The notes: generated by a model not told the origin, from the letters alone. A DNA stretch of 64,000 nt from Clostridium_AM sp963780135 (GCA_963780135.1 CAWAAR010000002.1:1-64000), one strand, 5' to 3'; counted from the stretch's first letter, positions 22,220 to 30,857 are shown. Numbers and translations: made by a program.

Positions 22220-22273
22220 ATGAGTTATGCTAAATATAACATAAGATTGCATATTAAATTTTTATTAATGTAA
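22220..22273 (+). CDS. possible 17-residue peptide ORF
   Basis: A 17-codon frame (MSYAKYNIRLHIKFLLM) starts with ATG nine bases after a good GGAGG site, in the otherwise gene-free stretch 21783-22345. It may be a leader peptide, a remnant or chance. No similarity is claimed. The rest of the stretch holds only the abrB promoters and A/T-rich sequence. Confidence 0.25.
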   Translation: MSYAKYNIRLHIKFLLM

Positions 22274-22345
22274 AAAACAAGGAAAATTTTAATTGCAATA
22301 TATTTATGCATATATGATAAAATAATGAGGAGTAGGTGATAAGGA

Positions 22346-23578
22346 ATGAATAGTGTAAACGAATTTATAAAAGCACTTAAAAAAATTTTAAATGAAGTAG
22401 GTGGTGAAGCATATTTAGTAGGAGGATTTGTAAGAGATAAACTTATAAATTTTAAAAATGAACCTAAAGATTTAGAGGTCGTATATGATGGAGAGATAAA
22501 TAAATTGTTGGTAACTTTAGAAGGGCAAGGTTATAAATTTCTACCTTTAAAAGGGAATAAAGAAGTGTATATGTATGATGATAAAAATGCAATAGTTCAT
22601 ATAGAAAAAATGAAGGATAAAAGTATTCAAGAATATCTAAATAATAGGGATTTTTCTATAAATGCAATTTGTATTAAACTTATAGAAAACAAGATAATAG
22701 ATCCTTTTAAGGGAAGAAGAGCTATAGAATGCAGGATAATTCAGCATGTAAATGATAACAGTATAGAAGAAGATCCAGTGAGGATATTAACAGGCATTAG
22801 ATTATATATACAATATGGCATGCATTTTAATTCAGAAACAGAAAAAAAAATAGTAGAAACAGCACACCAGCTTAAAGATTGTGATAAAGAAAGAGTCTTT
22901 AATGAATTTATGAAGTTAATAGAAATAGATGTTGAAGGTAAAGCTTTTGAAATTTTAGATAATTATGATGTGTTAAAAAATATGTTCCCATATATGGAGG
23001 AGTTAAAAACTGTTGGAAAGTGTAAATACCATGTAGAAGATGCATTTACTCATATGAACTTAACTTATGAGGCATTTAAAGATATAATTAAAGGAAGAAT
23101 AGAAATAGAAGGATTTAATTTAGAATCCTTAGAAAATTATATAAACAATTTTAAGATAAAAGAATATGTAAGTGTCGCATGTTTTCTGCATGATATAGGA
23201 AAATTTAAATGTTTTAAGGAAAAAGAAGATAATGTAAGCTTTTTAGGACATGAAGAAGAAGGCGCGAAAATAGCTAATGATATATGTAAATGTATGAAAT
23301 TTCCTAAAGAAGCAGCAGAACTTATAGAAAAACTTGTAGAGGCACATATGTGCTCATTAGAAATTTTTAAAGCAGAACAAAGAGAAAAAGGAAAGGTATC
23401 TCATAAATTTTTTGAAAAGTATAATGAATATGTTCCTTTTATATTAGTTCTTTCATTTTGTGATAACTATTCGACATATGATTTTTTATATGAAGATAAT
23501 AAAAAACAGCAATTTAAGAAATTTATTGAGGATATGATAGTTGAGTATAAAGCCTATAAGATATCTAAAAAGAAATAA
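22346..23578 (+). CDS. CCA-adding enzyme/poly(A) polymerase family protein with HD domain
   Basis: 410 aa. An N-terminal class II nucleotidyltransferase head has VGGFVRDKL at residues 25-33, and the RDFSINAI motif follows near residue 98. A C-terminal HD domain contains CFLHDIGKF (near residue 277) and a LGHEEEGA helix. The family adds or repairs the CCA end of tRNA, or polyadenylates RNA, and the HD part gives phosphohydrolase activity. The catalytic DxD appears as D42-x-E44, so activity needs checking. ATG with a weak GAGGAGTAGGTG site. Flanked by abrB and transaldolase, apparently monocistronic. Confidence 0.8.
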   Translation: MNSVNEFIKALKKILNEVGGEAYLVGGFVRDKLINFKNEPKDLEVVYDGEINKLLVTLEGQGYKFLPLKGNKEVYMYDDKNAIVHIEKMKDKSIQEYLNNRDFSINAICIKLIENKIIDPFKGRRAIECRIIQHVNDNSIEEDPVRILTGIRLYIQYGMHFNSETEKKIVETAHQLKDCDKERVFNEFMKLIEIDVEGKAFEILDNYDVLKNMFPYMEELKTVGKCKYHVEDAFTHMNLTYEAFKDIIKGRIEIEGFNLESLENYINNFKIKEYVSVACFLHDIGKFKCFKEKEDNVSFLGHEEEGAKIANDICKCMKFPKEAAELIEKLVEAHMCSLEIFKAEQREKGKVSHKFFEKYNEYVPFILVLSFCDNYSTYDFLYEDNKKQQFKKFIEDMIVEYKAYKISKKK

Positions 23579-23749
23579 CAAATTAAATATATAACATAGT
23601 AGAAAGCAAAATAGACTAGCATAGCTACTTAGTATTTCTTTGTTTAAGGATGAAGCTAAATTTATAAAATAAATAGTAAAAATATACAATTAATTATTTA
23701 AAAAATATGCTATAATTAAAAGATAATTAATATTCAGGAGGTATGACAT

Positions 23750-24394
23750 ATGAAAATATTTATTGATACTGCTAATGTTGAAGAAATAAAGAAAGTAGCA
23801 AAGTGGGGGATATTAGATGGAGTAACTACTAATCCTTCATTAATTGCTAAGGAAGGTAGAAATTTAAAAGATGTTATTGAAGAAATTTGCGCTATTGTAG
23901 ATGGTCCTATAAGTGCAGAAGTTATAAGTTTAGAATCAAGTAAGATGATAGAAGAAGGCAGAGAGCTTTCAAAACTACATAAAAACATAGTTGTAAAAAT
24001 TCCTATGTGTGAAGAAGGGCTTAAGGCAGTAGCAGTTTTATCTAAGGAAGGAATAAAAACTAATGTTACTTTAATATTTTCAGCACAGCAGGCATTATTA
24101 GCAGCTAAAGCAGGAGCAAGCTTTGTAAGTCCATTTATGGGTAGATTAGATGATATAGGTAATGCAGGAATTACAGTTATAGAAGACATAGCTGAAATAT
24201 TTAATTTTTATGGTATAGATACAGAAATAATAGCAGCAAGCATAAGAACACCTATGCATGTTTTAGATTGTGCTAAAGCAGGATCAGATATATCAACAAT
24301 ACCATACAAAGTTTTAATGCAAATGCTTAAACATCCATTAACAGATTCAGGTATAGACAAATTTATGGAAGATTATAATAAATCACAAAAATAA
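23750..24394 (+). CDS. transaldolase, short form (TalC/MipB family)
   Basis: 214 aa TIM-barrel enzyme that moves a dihydroxyacetone unit between sugar phosphates in the non-oxidative pentose phosphate pathway. The Schiff-base lysine is Lys83 in VVKIPM. FIDTANVEEI and GVTTNPSLI at the N-terminus and SPFMGRLDDIG near residue 123 are diagnostic. Short-form enzymes include fructose-6-phosphate aldolases; transaldolase is the usual role in clostridia. ATG after AGGAGGTATGACAT. Single gene with a strong terminator. Confidence 0.93.
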   Translation: MKIFIDTANVEEIKKVAKWGILDGVTTNPSLIAKEGRNLKDVIEEICAIVDGPISAEVISLESSKMIEEGRELSKLHKNIVVKIPMCEEGLKAVAVLSKEGIKTNVTLIFSAQQALLAAKAGASFVSPFMGRLDDIGNAGITVIEDIAEIFNFYGIDTEIIAASIRTPMHVLDCAKAGSDISTIPYKVLMQMLKHPLTDSGIDKFMEDYNKSQK

Positions 24395-24466
24395 TATTAA
24401 CATTGCAAGGCGACGTCTTAAAAGTCAACTTTGTAACATTTAATATAAACTTTATTTTTAATTTAG

Positions 24467-24515
24467 AAAGCTATGAAATTAAGATTCAATACCTTAATTT
24501 CATAGCTTTTATTTT
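24467..24515 (+). terminator. transaldolase terminator
   Basis: AAAGCTATGAAATTAAG and CTTAATTTCATAGCTTT are perfectly complementary, followed by TATTTTC. Confidence 0.9.
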
Positions 24516-24660
24516 CATATATTATTGATTTTAGGATGAGCTTAAAAGATTTTTTATTAAAAATCTATTTTGAGACAGCTCCTCGTTTTTATATAACTAA
24601 AAAAATTACAATATCATAATATATGACAGTTACTGAACAAAATTAGACAAAAAAACAAAG

Positions 24661-24805
24661 TTATCAACAAATGAAGTTATCAACACTGTGAATAAAAATC
24701 TATAAGCATAGTGCAAAGTGAATTATATCAAAGCATAGGACTTATCCACAAATTCTGTGCATAAATTTACGAAATCTGTGGATAAGTCCTTTGACATATG
24801 GATAA
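24661..24805. promoter_or_regulatory. DnaA-box cluster 1
   Basis: Six 9-mers equal or close to the DnaA box TTATCCACA lie in 145 bases: TTATCAACA at 24661 and 24677, TTATCCACA at 24742, and minus-strand copies at 24756-24764 (TTATGCACA), 24777-24785 (TTATCCACA) and 24797-24805 (TTATCCATA). The two perfect boxes form a 13-base inverted repeat, GGACTTATCCACA with TGTGGATAAGTCC. It lies in the gene-free stretch 24395-24850, between convergent genes. Probable DnaA binding; function unknown. Confidence 0.65.
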
Positions 24806-24821
24806 GTTTAAATTTATACTA

Positions 24822-24845
24822 ATAAAACAAGCAAAAATGGCTTGT
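24822..24845 (-). terminator. terminator of the PspA operon
   Basis: On the minus strand ACAAGC-catttttt-GCTTGT is followed by TTTTATT, just after the last gene. Confidence 0.65.
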
Positions 24846-24850
24846 AAAAT

Positions 24851-25507
24851 TTAAATTTCATCTATGCTTTGAAAACTTGATACAACAAAATCAAATTCTT
24901 CAGGGTCTGTGATTTCACCATAAGTATCCTCAGATATTCCAGGATAATAATGTAGTATAAATTTTTCTTTACTTACTATGTTTTGAATTATTATATATTT
25001 GCTATCTAGCTCTACATCTTGAAGGGTTGATAAAACAAAATACTTATCGTCTCCACCTGTTCGATTATTAGTTAAATTTAGAGTGAAGTTATCATGTTTT
25101 GTAACATTTATTTTTTTATGATCACAAGAAACAATATTTGAATTATCTTTACAACCTAAACAACTATCAAATTTGCAATTGGCAGTACAATTTAGGCATT
25201 GACACTTGCTACATTTTTCTAGCTGATTTAAAGAATCTAAATTATCATTTTTATAATCCTTAATCAAGTCAATATGTTTATCATTTTTAAAAAGACCTAA
25301 GAAACCACCCTTATTTGATTCTAATTCTGCAGCATTAATAACATCTATATATTTTTTTAGCACATGAATTTTAGCCACATATTTTCTGCATTTCAGTGTA
25401 TTTTCATCTAAAAATGGTGATATATTATTAATAGCATAAGTTAAATCAACATAAACTTTACCATACTTGTCTTTTTCCATATTTAAAAATTCTTCGGATT
25501 TACCCAT
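24851..25507 (-). CDS. Cys-rich protein with a DUF1292-like C-terminus
   Basis: 218 aa, soluble, no signal peptide. The middle carries about ten cysteines in a compact run (residues about 97-127, CSKCQCLNC, then CKFDSCLGC, and a final C). This suggests a zinc or Fe-S site. The C-terminal third (YFVLSTLQDVELDSKYIIIQ ... ITDPEEFDFV) has the pattern of DUF1292 domains. It is the last gene of a three-gene minus-strand operon after pspA, with a 12-base gap and an ATG preceded by AAGGTGGG. Function unknown; a role in membrane-stress response is inferred only from the neighbour. Confidence 0.7.
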   Translation of the reverse strand: MGKSEEFLNMEKDKYGKVYVDLTYAINNISPFLDENTLKCRKYVAKIHVLKKYIDVINAAELESNKGGFLGLFKNDKHIDLIKDYKNDNLDSLNQLEKCSKCQCLNCTANCKFDSCLGCKDNSNIVSCDHKKINVTKHDNFTLNLTNNRTGGDDKYFVLSTLQDVELDSKYIIIQNIVSKEKFILHYYPGISEDTYGEITDPEEFDFVVSSFQSIDEI

Positions 25508-25519
25508 AATGAACCCACC

Positions 25520-26170
25520 TTAACTTTGTTTATATTTTTTCAATTCTTCATCAAGATCAGTTTCTTTTAATTTTTCAAATTCTTTATCTAAAGAATTGTC
25601 TTCTCTCAAGTCGCCTAAGCCTTCTGCTAATGCTTCTTTTCTTTGAATTTTTCTTTCGATATCATCTAGATTTATTTTATTACTACCAGTATCTACATTT
25701 GATAAAATTTCGTTAACTTTTTTACTAGCTTCTGCATTGTTAAATCTTGCAGCAGCTTCATCTCTATAGGATCTAGTTTTTTCTATTTCATTTTGTAGTT
25801 CTCTAAGTTTTGTTTTTAGTGATTCAGCTTTTTGACTGGCATCTTCATAGCTAGTTTTTAAAGAGCTGTAAGTTTTATCACACTCCAATTTCTTAGCAAG
25901 AGCTTTTTTAGCTAAATCTTCATTACCTTTACTCATAGCAAGTTTAACTTTTTCATCAAATTCTTCTGAGTCCCTTTTAGCATTAGTCATTTTCTTTTCA
26001 ATTTCATGAACGTTACCTAAAATCTGAGCAGAAGATAGCTTTGCCTTGTTTAAACTTTCTTCCATATCTCTTATCTTTTGATCTAAAAGTTCAATTGGAT
26101 TTTCCACTTCATCCAAAGCATTGTTAACCTTAGCCTTAAACATATTAGACATTCTTGAAAAAACTCCCAT
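25520..26170 (-). CDS. pspA: PspA/IM30 (LiaH-like) membrane-stress protein
   Basis: 216 aa, almost entirely coiled coil, starting MGVFSRMSNMFKAKVNNALDEVENPIELLDQKIRDM (shown in part). This is the PspA/IM30 signature with its amphipathic N-terminal helix. Such ESCRT-III-like proteins bind stressed membranes and limit proton leak. The C-terminal conserved LAEGLGDL...DLDEELKKYK follows the family pattern. ATG preceded by AAGGAGG. It is the middle gene of an operon with a Ser-rich membrane protein upstream and a Cys-rich protein downstream. No PspBC or LiaFSR regulators are visible. Confidence 0.9.
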   Translation of the reverse strand: MGVFSRMSNMFKAKVNNALDEVENPIELLDQKIRDMEESLNKAKLSSAQILGNVHEIEKKMTNAKRDSEEFDEKVKLAMSKGNEDLAKKALAKKLECDKTYSSLKTSYEDASQKAESLKTKLRELQNEIEKTRSYRDEAAARFNNAEASKKVNEILSNVDTGSNKINLDDIERKIQRKEALAEGLGDLREDNSLDKEFEKLKETDLDEELKKYKQS

Positions 26171-26187
26171 AATAAAATCCTCCTTAA

Positions 26188-26751
26188 TTATCTTCTTTTA
26201 TTTTTTATGAATCTAATAATAAATAATATTATTATTACAAAAATTATAAACTTAAACATACTTCCTAAAAAACTCCCACTACCACCGTAACTAGAACTGT
26301 GTCCCCAAGGAATAGGTATTGGAATAGGCAAAAATGACCGCTTAGTTCCAGTATCATAACTCTTAGATGTTCCAGTGCTACTGCTATTATTACTGGTTGA
26401 AGTTTGTGATTTATTATCTTCCGAAGAAGATTTAGGTGAATTTGAAAAACTACCAGATTTAAAATCTCCATTTGAAGATTTAGAGCTTCCAGAAGATGAT
26501 TTAGATGAAGAAGAACTTCCGGAACTACTAGAAGATTTAGGTGAAGAAAAGCTTCCCGATTTAAAGCTTCCACCTGAGCTTTTAGAGCTTCCCCCTCCTT
26601 TAGCATAGACTACAGAATAATTATTGGATATAGCTAAAGAACTTGCTAATTCAGTACTGAAAACATCTACAGATACAAATAAAAAAGCAAGAAGCAAGCA
26701 AATAAAAAACCTCTTTTTATTTATTTTGTTCACCCCCCAATAAAACAACAT
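26188..26751 (-). CDS. Ser/Gly-rich membrane-anchored protein
   Basis: 187 aa. An N-terminal hydrophobic segment (about residues 13-30, probably a signal peptide ending near VVYAKG) precedes a low-complexity region with repeated SFKSGSF and SSKSS units (about 53-130). A PIPIPIPWG motif and a C-terminal membrane helix (about 165-181) with a KNKRR stop-transfer end follow. It is the first gene of the pspA operon, 17 bases before pspA. The start is uncertain: ATG at 26751 lacks a clear ribosome site, while a GTG at 26733 overlaps a G6 run. Function unknown; the antisense open frame here reflects its composition. Confidence 0.65.
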   Translation of the reverse strand: MLFYWGVNKINKKRFFICLLLAFLFVSVDVFSTELASSLAISNNYSVVYAKGGGSSKSSGGSFKSGSFSSPKSSSSSGSSSSSKSSSGSSKSSNGDFKSGSFSNSPKSSSEDNKSQTSTSNNSSSTGTSKSYDTGTKRSFLPIPIPIPWGHSSSYGGSGSFLGSMFKFIIFVIIILFIIRFIKNKRR

Positions 26752-26832
26752 TGATTTTAATTATATGTTAGCATATTATAGCTCATTATTGGATAGAAAT
26801 AATAATAAATTTGTAATTAGAATATGAATTTA

Positions 26833-26857
26833 TTATACGGTATATGATACTGTATAA
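26833..26857. promoter_or_regulatory. palindromic operator-like site upstream of the DUF1836 gene and pspA operon
   Basis: TTATACGGTAT-ATG-ATACTGTATAA is a 25-base palindrome with one mismatch. A further half site, ACCGTATAA, occurs at about 27007-27015. Both lie in the gene-free stretch 26752-27159 between two divergent transcription units, which is otherwise A/T-rich without recognisable features. Confidence 0.4.
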
Positions 26858-27159
26858 CAATATTTAAAATAACGCATTTAATGGGGATTTTAAATGTTTA
26901 CCTAATTTGTCGAAAGTAAATACAGGTATATCTCAATATATCTCCATATTTCAATGGAATATGTAATTATATTTTATAATATCTAACTTGTAAAGGGGTT
27001 ATATGTACCGTATAATATAAATATAAGGTTATATGTATAGAATATAAGTTATTATAAAACATGTTAACATACATAATTATATTCAAATATAATTACAAAA
27101 AGAAAGGTGGTGAAAACTTGATTTCTATTTTATAGCTAAATGTGATTTAGAAATCAGGT

Positions 27160-27762
27160 ATGCAAATGGAAGATGTTAAATTTGGTATAGAGTATATAAA
27201 TAAGGTTGCCAGTGACATATCTAAAAATACTATAGTATCATATGAAGATTTACCTAGATATGATTTGTTTCTATCTCAAGTTATAGATTACCTTAATGAT
27301 AAATTTTCGGATGAAAAATACACTAATAATATAGTACAAAATTATATTAAAAATGAAGTTATATCAAAACCAGAAGATGGAAAGAAAAGAGGATATACTA
27401 AAGTTCATTTAGCTCAACTAGTGCTTCTTAGCTATATGAGACCCATATTAACTACTGAAGAAATAAAAAAGGTTTTTAGTTTAGCTTTTAATGAGATAAA
27501 TGATAACAATGATGATATTATATCATGGGAAAAAGCTTATAAAATTTTTTCAGATATACAAAAAGATAGTTTTGAAGAATTCATATCAAAACAACACTTT
27601 AATGAAGAAAAAATTGAAAGTATAGTAAAAAATATGGACTTAAAAAAAGGAGAAGAAGAAAGAATAAAAGTTTTCTTTGTAGTAATGACTTTAATTTGTC
27701 AAGCTAGTGCTATAAAGAAATTAGTTCAGGATATAGTAGACAATTATAATGATAATATTTAA
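27160..27762 (+). CDS. DUF1836 family protein (putative HTH regulator)
   Basis: 200 aa soluble protein. The N-terminal half (about residues 28-115, with YDLFLSQVIDYLNDKF and KKRGYTKVHLAQLVLLSYMRPI (in part)) matches DUF1836, which resembles a MerR-like winged helix. ATG at 27166 fits the weak CAGG site better than the ATG at 27160. A stronger AGGTGG upstream would start only a five-codon frame at a TTG. It is divergent from the pspA operon and could bind the palindrome at 26833-26857; that is inference. Own terminator downstream. Confidence 0.72.
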   Translation: MQMEDVKFGIEYINKVASDISKNTIVSYEDLPRYDLFLSQVIDYLNDKFSDEKYTNNIVQNYIKNEVISKPEDGKKRGYTKVHLAQLVLLSYMRPILTTEEIKKVFSLAFNEINDNNDDIISWEKAYKIFSDIQKDSFEEFISKQHFNEEKIESIVKNMDLKKGEEERIKVFFVVMTLICQASAIKKLVQDIVDNYNDNI

Positions 27763-27826
27763 ACGTAGCAAATAATAAAATATTTAGTATGTAATTTTTA
27801 ATTAAGTATATAATAGATATATATTC

Positions 27827-27860
27827 AAAATCACTAGGCATATTTGTCTAGTGATTTTTG
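27827..27860 (+). terminator. terminator of the DUF1836 gene
   Basis: AAAATCACTAG pairs with CTAGTGATTTT and is followed by TG. Confidence 0.82.
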
Positions 27861-27932
27861 TATTTACATAAGAAAATAGAGGATTTAAATTAAAATATAC
27901 TAGAATTTTTTAAGAATATACTATATAATGTA

Positions 27933-27946
27933 TGTATAAATATACA
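27933..27946. promoter_or_regulatory. ARG-box-like site upstream of argF
   Basis: TGTATAAATATACA resembles the ArgR/AhrC half-palindromic ARG box, TGMATWWWWATKCA, with two departures. It lies just after a TATAAT at 27924-27929 and would overlap the transcription start. Confidence 0.35.
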
Positions 27947-28007
27947 ATAATAAGTATAAATATTATATATTTAAGATAATATAATAAAGAAGCAGGGGGC
28001 TATAAAA

Positions 28008-29006
28008 ATGTTCAATTTAAAAAATAGAAGTTTTTTAACTTTAATGGATTTCTCACCTAAAGAAATAAATTTTTTTCTATATTTAGCAAAGGAATTAAAA
28101 AGTGCAAAAAATATAGGAACAGAAAAGAAGATGTTAAAGGGAAAAAATATAGTATTGCTATTTGAAAAGGACTCTACAAGAACTAGATGTGCTTTTGAGG
28201 TTGGTGCAATGGATCAAGGTGCAAATGTTACATATATTGGATCGACAGGAAGCCAAATGGGAAAAAAAGAATCTATAATAGATACTGCAAGGGTTTTAGG
28301 AAGAATGTATGATGGTATAGAATACAGAGGATACAGTCAAAAAATTGTAGAAGCACTAGCAGAGTATTCAGGTGTACCAGTATGGAATGGCTTAACAGAT
28401 GAGGATCATCCAACACAGGTTTTAGCAGATTTTTTAACCATAGAGGAGAATTTAAAAAAACCTTTAAACCAAATAAAATTTACTTATGTAGGTGATGGCA
28501 GAAATAATATGGCTAATGCGCTTATGATTGGTGCAGCAAAAATGGGTATGGATTTTAGGATAGTAGCTCCTAAAGAATTATTTCCTAATTCAGATATATT
28601 GAAAAAGTGTAATGAGGTTGCTTCAGAAAATGGAGGAAGTATAACTATTACAGCTGATATAAATGAAGGAGTAAAATATACAGATATAATATATACAGAC
28701 GTTTGGTTATCCATGGGTGAATCAGAAGAAGTATGGCAAGAGCGCATAGAAATTTTAAAGCCATATCAAGTAAATATGAATATGATAAAGAATACTTTAA
28801 ATGAAAATGTTAAATTTCTTCACTGTTTACCAGCATTTCATGATACAAGTACTAAAGTTGGAAAGCAAATATATGAGAAATACGGTTTAGATTCCATGGA
28901 AGTTACTGATGAAGTGTTTGAAAGTAAGTATTCTTTAGTATTTGATGAGGCTGAAAATAGAATGCATACAATAAAAGCAGTTATGGTAGCCACATTAGGA
29001 AATTAA
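28008..29006 (+). CDS. argF: ornithine carbamoyltransferase
   Basis: 332 aa. Condenses ornithine and carbamoyl phosphate to citrulline, or in reverse in the arginine deiminase pathway. STRTR at residues 56-60 binds carbamoyl phosphate, HPTQ lies near 128, and FLHCLPAFHD near 267 carries the Cys of the ornithine site. The full-length form and the motif DMNEGV/TDVWLSMGE are compatible with either ArgF or catabolic ArcB. No other arginine genes adjoin, so the direction of the reaction is open. ATG follows AGGGGG. Confidence 0.93.
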   Translation: MFNLKNRSFLTLMDFSPKEINFFLYLAKELKSAKNIGTEKKMLKGKNIVLLFEKDSTRTRCAFEVGAMDQGANVTYIGSTGSQMGKKESIIDTARVLGRMYDGIEYRGYSQKIVEALAEYSGVPVWNGLTDEDHPTQVLADFLTIEENLKKPLNQIKFTYVGDGRNNMANALMIGAAKMGMDFRIVAPKELFPNSDILKKCNEVASENGGSITITADINEGVKYTDIIYTDVWLSMGESEEVWQERIEILKPYQVNMNMIKNTLNENVKFLHCLPAFHDTSTKVGKQIYEKYGLDSMEVTDEVFESKYSLVFDEAENRMHTIKAVMVATLGN

Positions 29007-29081
29007 GAGAAATAAACATTAAGATCAAATAAGAATCTTTTTACTGCCAAAGATACAGAAAAGATTTGGTAAGTAGCAGAT

Positions 29082-29122
29082 AAAACCCCGTGTAAATGTA
29101 TTATTTTACACAGGGTTTTATA
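29082..29122 (+). terminator. argF terminator
   Basis: AAAACCCCGTGTAAA pairs with TTTACACAGGGTTTT (one mismatch), then TAT. Confidence 0.82.
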
Positions 29123-29249
29123 ATTGTTAAAAAACAGAAAAATATTTATTGTTATTATATGAAATAAAAAGGATATGTTGACGTATAATATTATTAAAAG
29201 TAAAATTAAATAAAGGTATTTTATAATATATATATGGAGTTGATAGCAG

Positions 29250-30266
29250 GTGAATTTTCTTAGAGAGTTGTTGAAAAAAGAAATAACTAAGGAAATATCA
29301 GCCTTGATGTTTATAATAATATTTGTTTATGCATTAAAAAATATTATTAATTTATTCTTGTTAACGTTTTTATTTACATACTTAATTTATAGTTTAGAAA
29401 AAGTCATTATAGTTAATCTAAAGAAGTACATAAAATTAAAAGAAATATTTGTAACTGCAATCTTATATTCTGCTATTTTTGTATTTTTAACATATTTCAT
29501 ATATAAGTATGTACCTATAATAATAAACCAAAGTATAACAATAATGAATGGGCTGATTGGAGAAAAGTCTCAATCTAATATAAACAAAATAGAAAAATAC
29601 TTATATCCTTTATTAGGTAAAATAGATATAAGGAGCTATGTAAAAAATGAGGTAAGTACTATATTTCAATTAGTTGCAAATATAGGCAAATGGGGTATGA
29701 ATATAATTTTGGCCTTAATATTAAGCTTATTTTTTATGACTGAAAGGATAGCTATTAGAAAGTTTTTATGTAAATTTAAGACTAGTAGAATCTCAGTAAT
29801 ATACAAATATGCAGTGGTGTTTGGAAAAGAATTTTTGAATTCTTTTGGCAAAATTATACAAGCTCAAATATTAATTGCAGTTACTAATAGTATGCTTTCA
29901 CTAATTGCATTAAGTATTATGGATTTTCCACAAATTATTGCATTAACTTTTATGATATTCATATTTAGTTTAATTCCAATGGTGGGAAGTATTATTTCTT
30001 TAATTCCACTTTCTATAATTGCTTTTAATGTAGGTGGTGTAGTTAAAGTTATGTACATATTATCAATGGTGATGCTTTTATATGCAGTAGAAAGTTACGT
30101 ATTAACACCTCAATTTATGTCTACAAAAACTCAAATACCTGTATTCTTTATTTTTATAGTATTAATATTATCACAATATTTTATAGGTATATGGGGGCTT
30201 TTGATTGGAATACCTTTATTTATGTTTATTTTACGTATGATTGGCATAAATCTTAATGAAAACTAA
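29250..30266 (+). CDS. AI-2E family transporter (PerM/YubA-like)
   Basis: 338 aa membrane protein with about seven or eight helices (near residues 16-48, 68-88, 148-165, 205-270, 270-330). The family includes the AI-2 exporter TqsA and Na+/H+ antiporters such as UPF0118 proteins. The central extracellular segment (about 90-140) and the conserved LIPMVGSIISLIP loop near residue 240 support the family. GTG start at 29250, with GGAG ten bases upstream. Substrate not predictable. Monocistronic, convergent with ispF. Confidence 0.82.
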   Translation: MNFLRELLKKEITKEISALMFIIIFVYALKNIINLFLLTFLFTYLIYSLEKVIIVNLKKYIKLKEIFVTAILYSAIFVFLTYFIYKYVPIIINQSITIMNGLIGEKSQSNINKIEKYLYPLLGKIDIRSYVKNEVSTIFQLVANIGKWGMNIILALILSLFFMTERIAIRKFLCKFKTSRISVIYKYAVVFGKEFLNSFGKIIQAQILIAVTNSMLSLIALSIMDFPQIIALTFMIFIFSLIPMVGSIISLIPLSIIAFNVGGVVKVMYILSMVMLLYAVESYVLTPQFMSTKTQIPVFFIFIVLILSQYFIGIWGLLIGIPLFMFILRMIGINLNEN

Positions 30267-30307
30267 TAAATGAAAGAGTCTTTATTGAAGCTCTTTCATT
30301 TATTAGT
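30263..30307. terminator. bidirectional terminator between the AI-2E transporter gene and ispF
   Basis: CTAATAAATGAAAGAG and CTCTTTCATTTATTAG form a long perfect hairpin shared by the convergent genes. Confidence 0.78.
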
Positions 30308-30314
30308 TTTCAGA

Positions 30315-30788
30315 TTAAATTTTTGTGACTAAACATACACTATGAGCAGATATTCCTTCTTCACTACCTGTAAACCCTAATCCTTCTTCAGTGGTTGCTT
30401 TAACGCTTACTCTATCTATATCTATACCTAAGGCTTTAGATATATTACTTATCATATTCTCAATAAAAGGTGACATTTTAGGAGCTTGAGCAATTATAGT
30501 AGAATCTATATTTTCAATTACAAATCCTTTTAATGATATAAGTTCTCCTACTTTTCTTAGTAAGGTTAAGCTAGAAATATTTTTATAAGAGGAATCTGTA
30601 TCAGGGAAATGTTTGCCTATATCCCCTAAAGCTAATGAACCAAGTAAACTGTCCATTATAGCGTGTATAAGTACATCCGCATCAGAATGGCCTAATAACC
30701 CTTTAACATAGGGTATTTTTACTCCACCAAGAATAAGAGGCCTATCTTCAACAAGTTTATGTACATCATATCCTATTCCTATTCGCAT
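30315..30788 (-). CDS. ispF: 2-C-methyl-D-erythritol 2,4-cyclodiphosphate synthase
   Basis: 157 aa trimeric enzyme of the MEP isoprenoid pathway. Zinc ligands Asp8, His10 (GYDVH) and His42 (LIHAIMD) are present, as is the HSDADVL motif at residues 34-40. The C-terminal VSVKATTEEGLGFTGSEEGI segment (in part) is also conserved. Length is standard. ATG preceded by GGAGG. It is a lone gene; ispD is not adjacent. Confidence 0.96.
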   Translation of the reverse strand: MRIGIGYDVHKLVEDRPLILGGVKIPYVKGLLGHSDADVLIHAIMDSLLGSLALGDIGKHFPDTDSSYKNISSLTLLRKVGELISLKGFVIENIDSTIIAQAPKMSPFIENMISNISKALGIDIDRVSVKATTEEGLGFTGSEEGISAHSVCLVTKI

Positions 30789-30857
30789 GTTAAAACCTCC
30801 AAGTTTTTAGTTATATTTTAGCATAGAAAGGAAAAAAAGGTGCTAAAATATTGCACC

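Noticed and set aside
26375..26608. Open + strand frame antisense to the Ser/Gly-rich gene
   Set aside because: It is a low-complexity mirror (Leu/Glu/Asp-rich) of the Ser/Lys repeats, and has no ribosome site.
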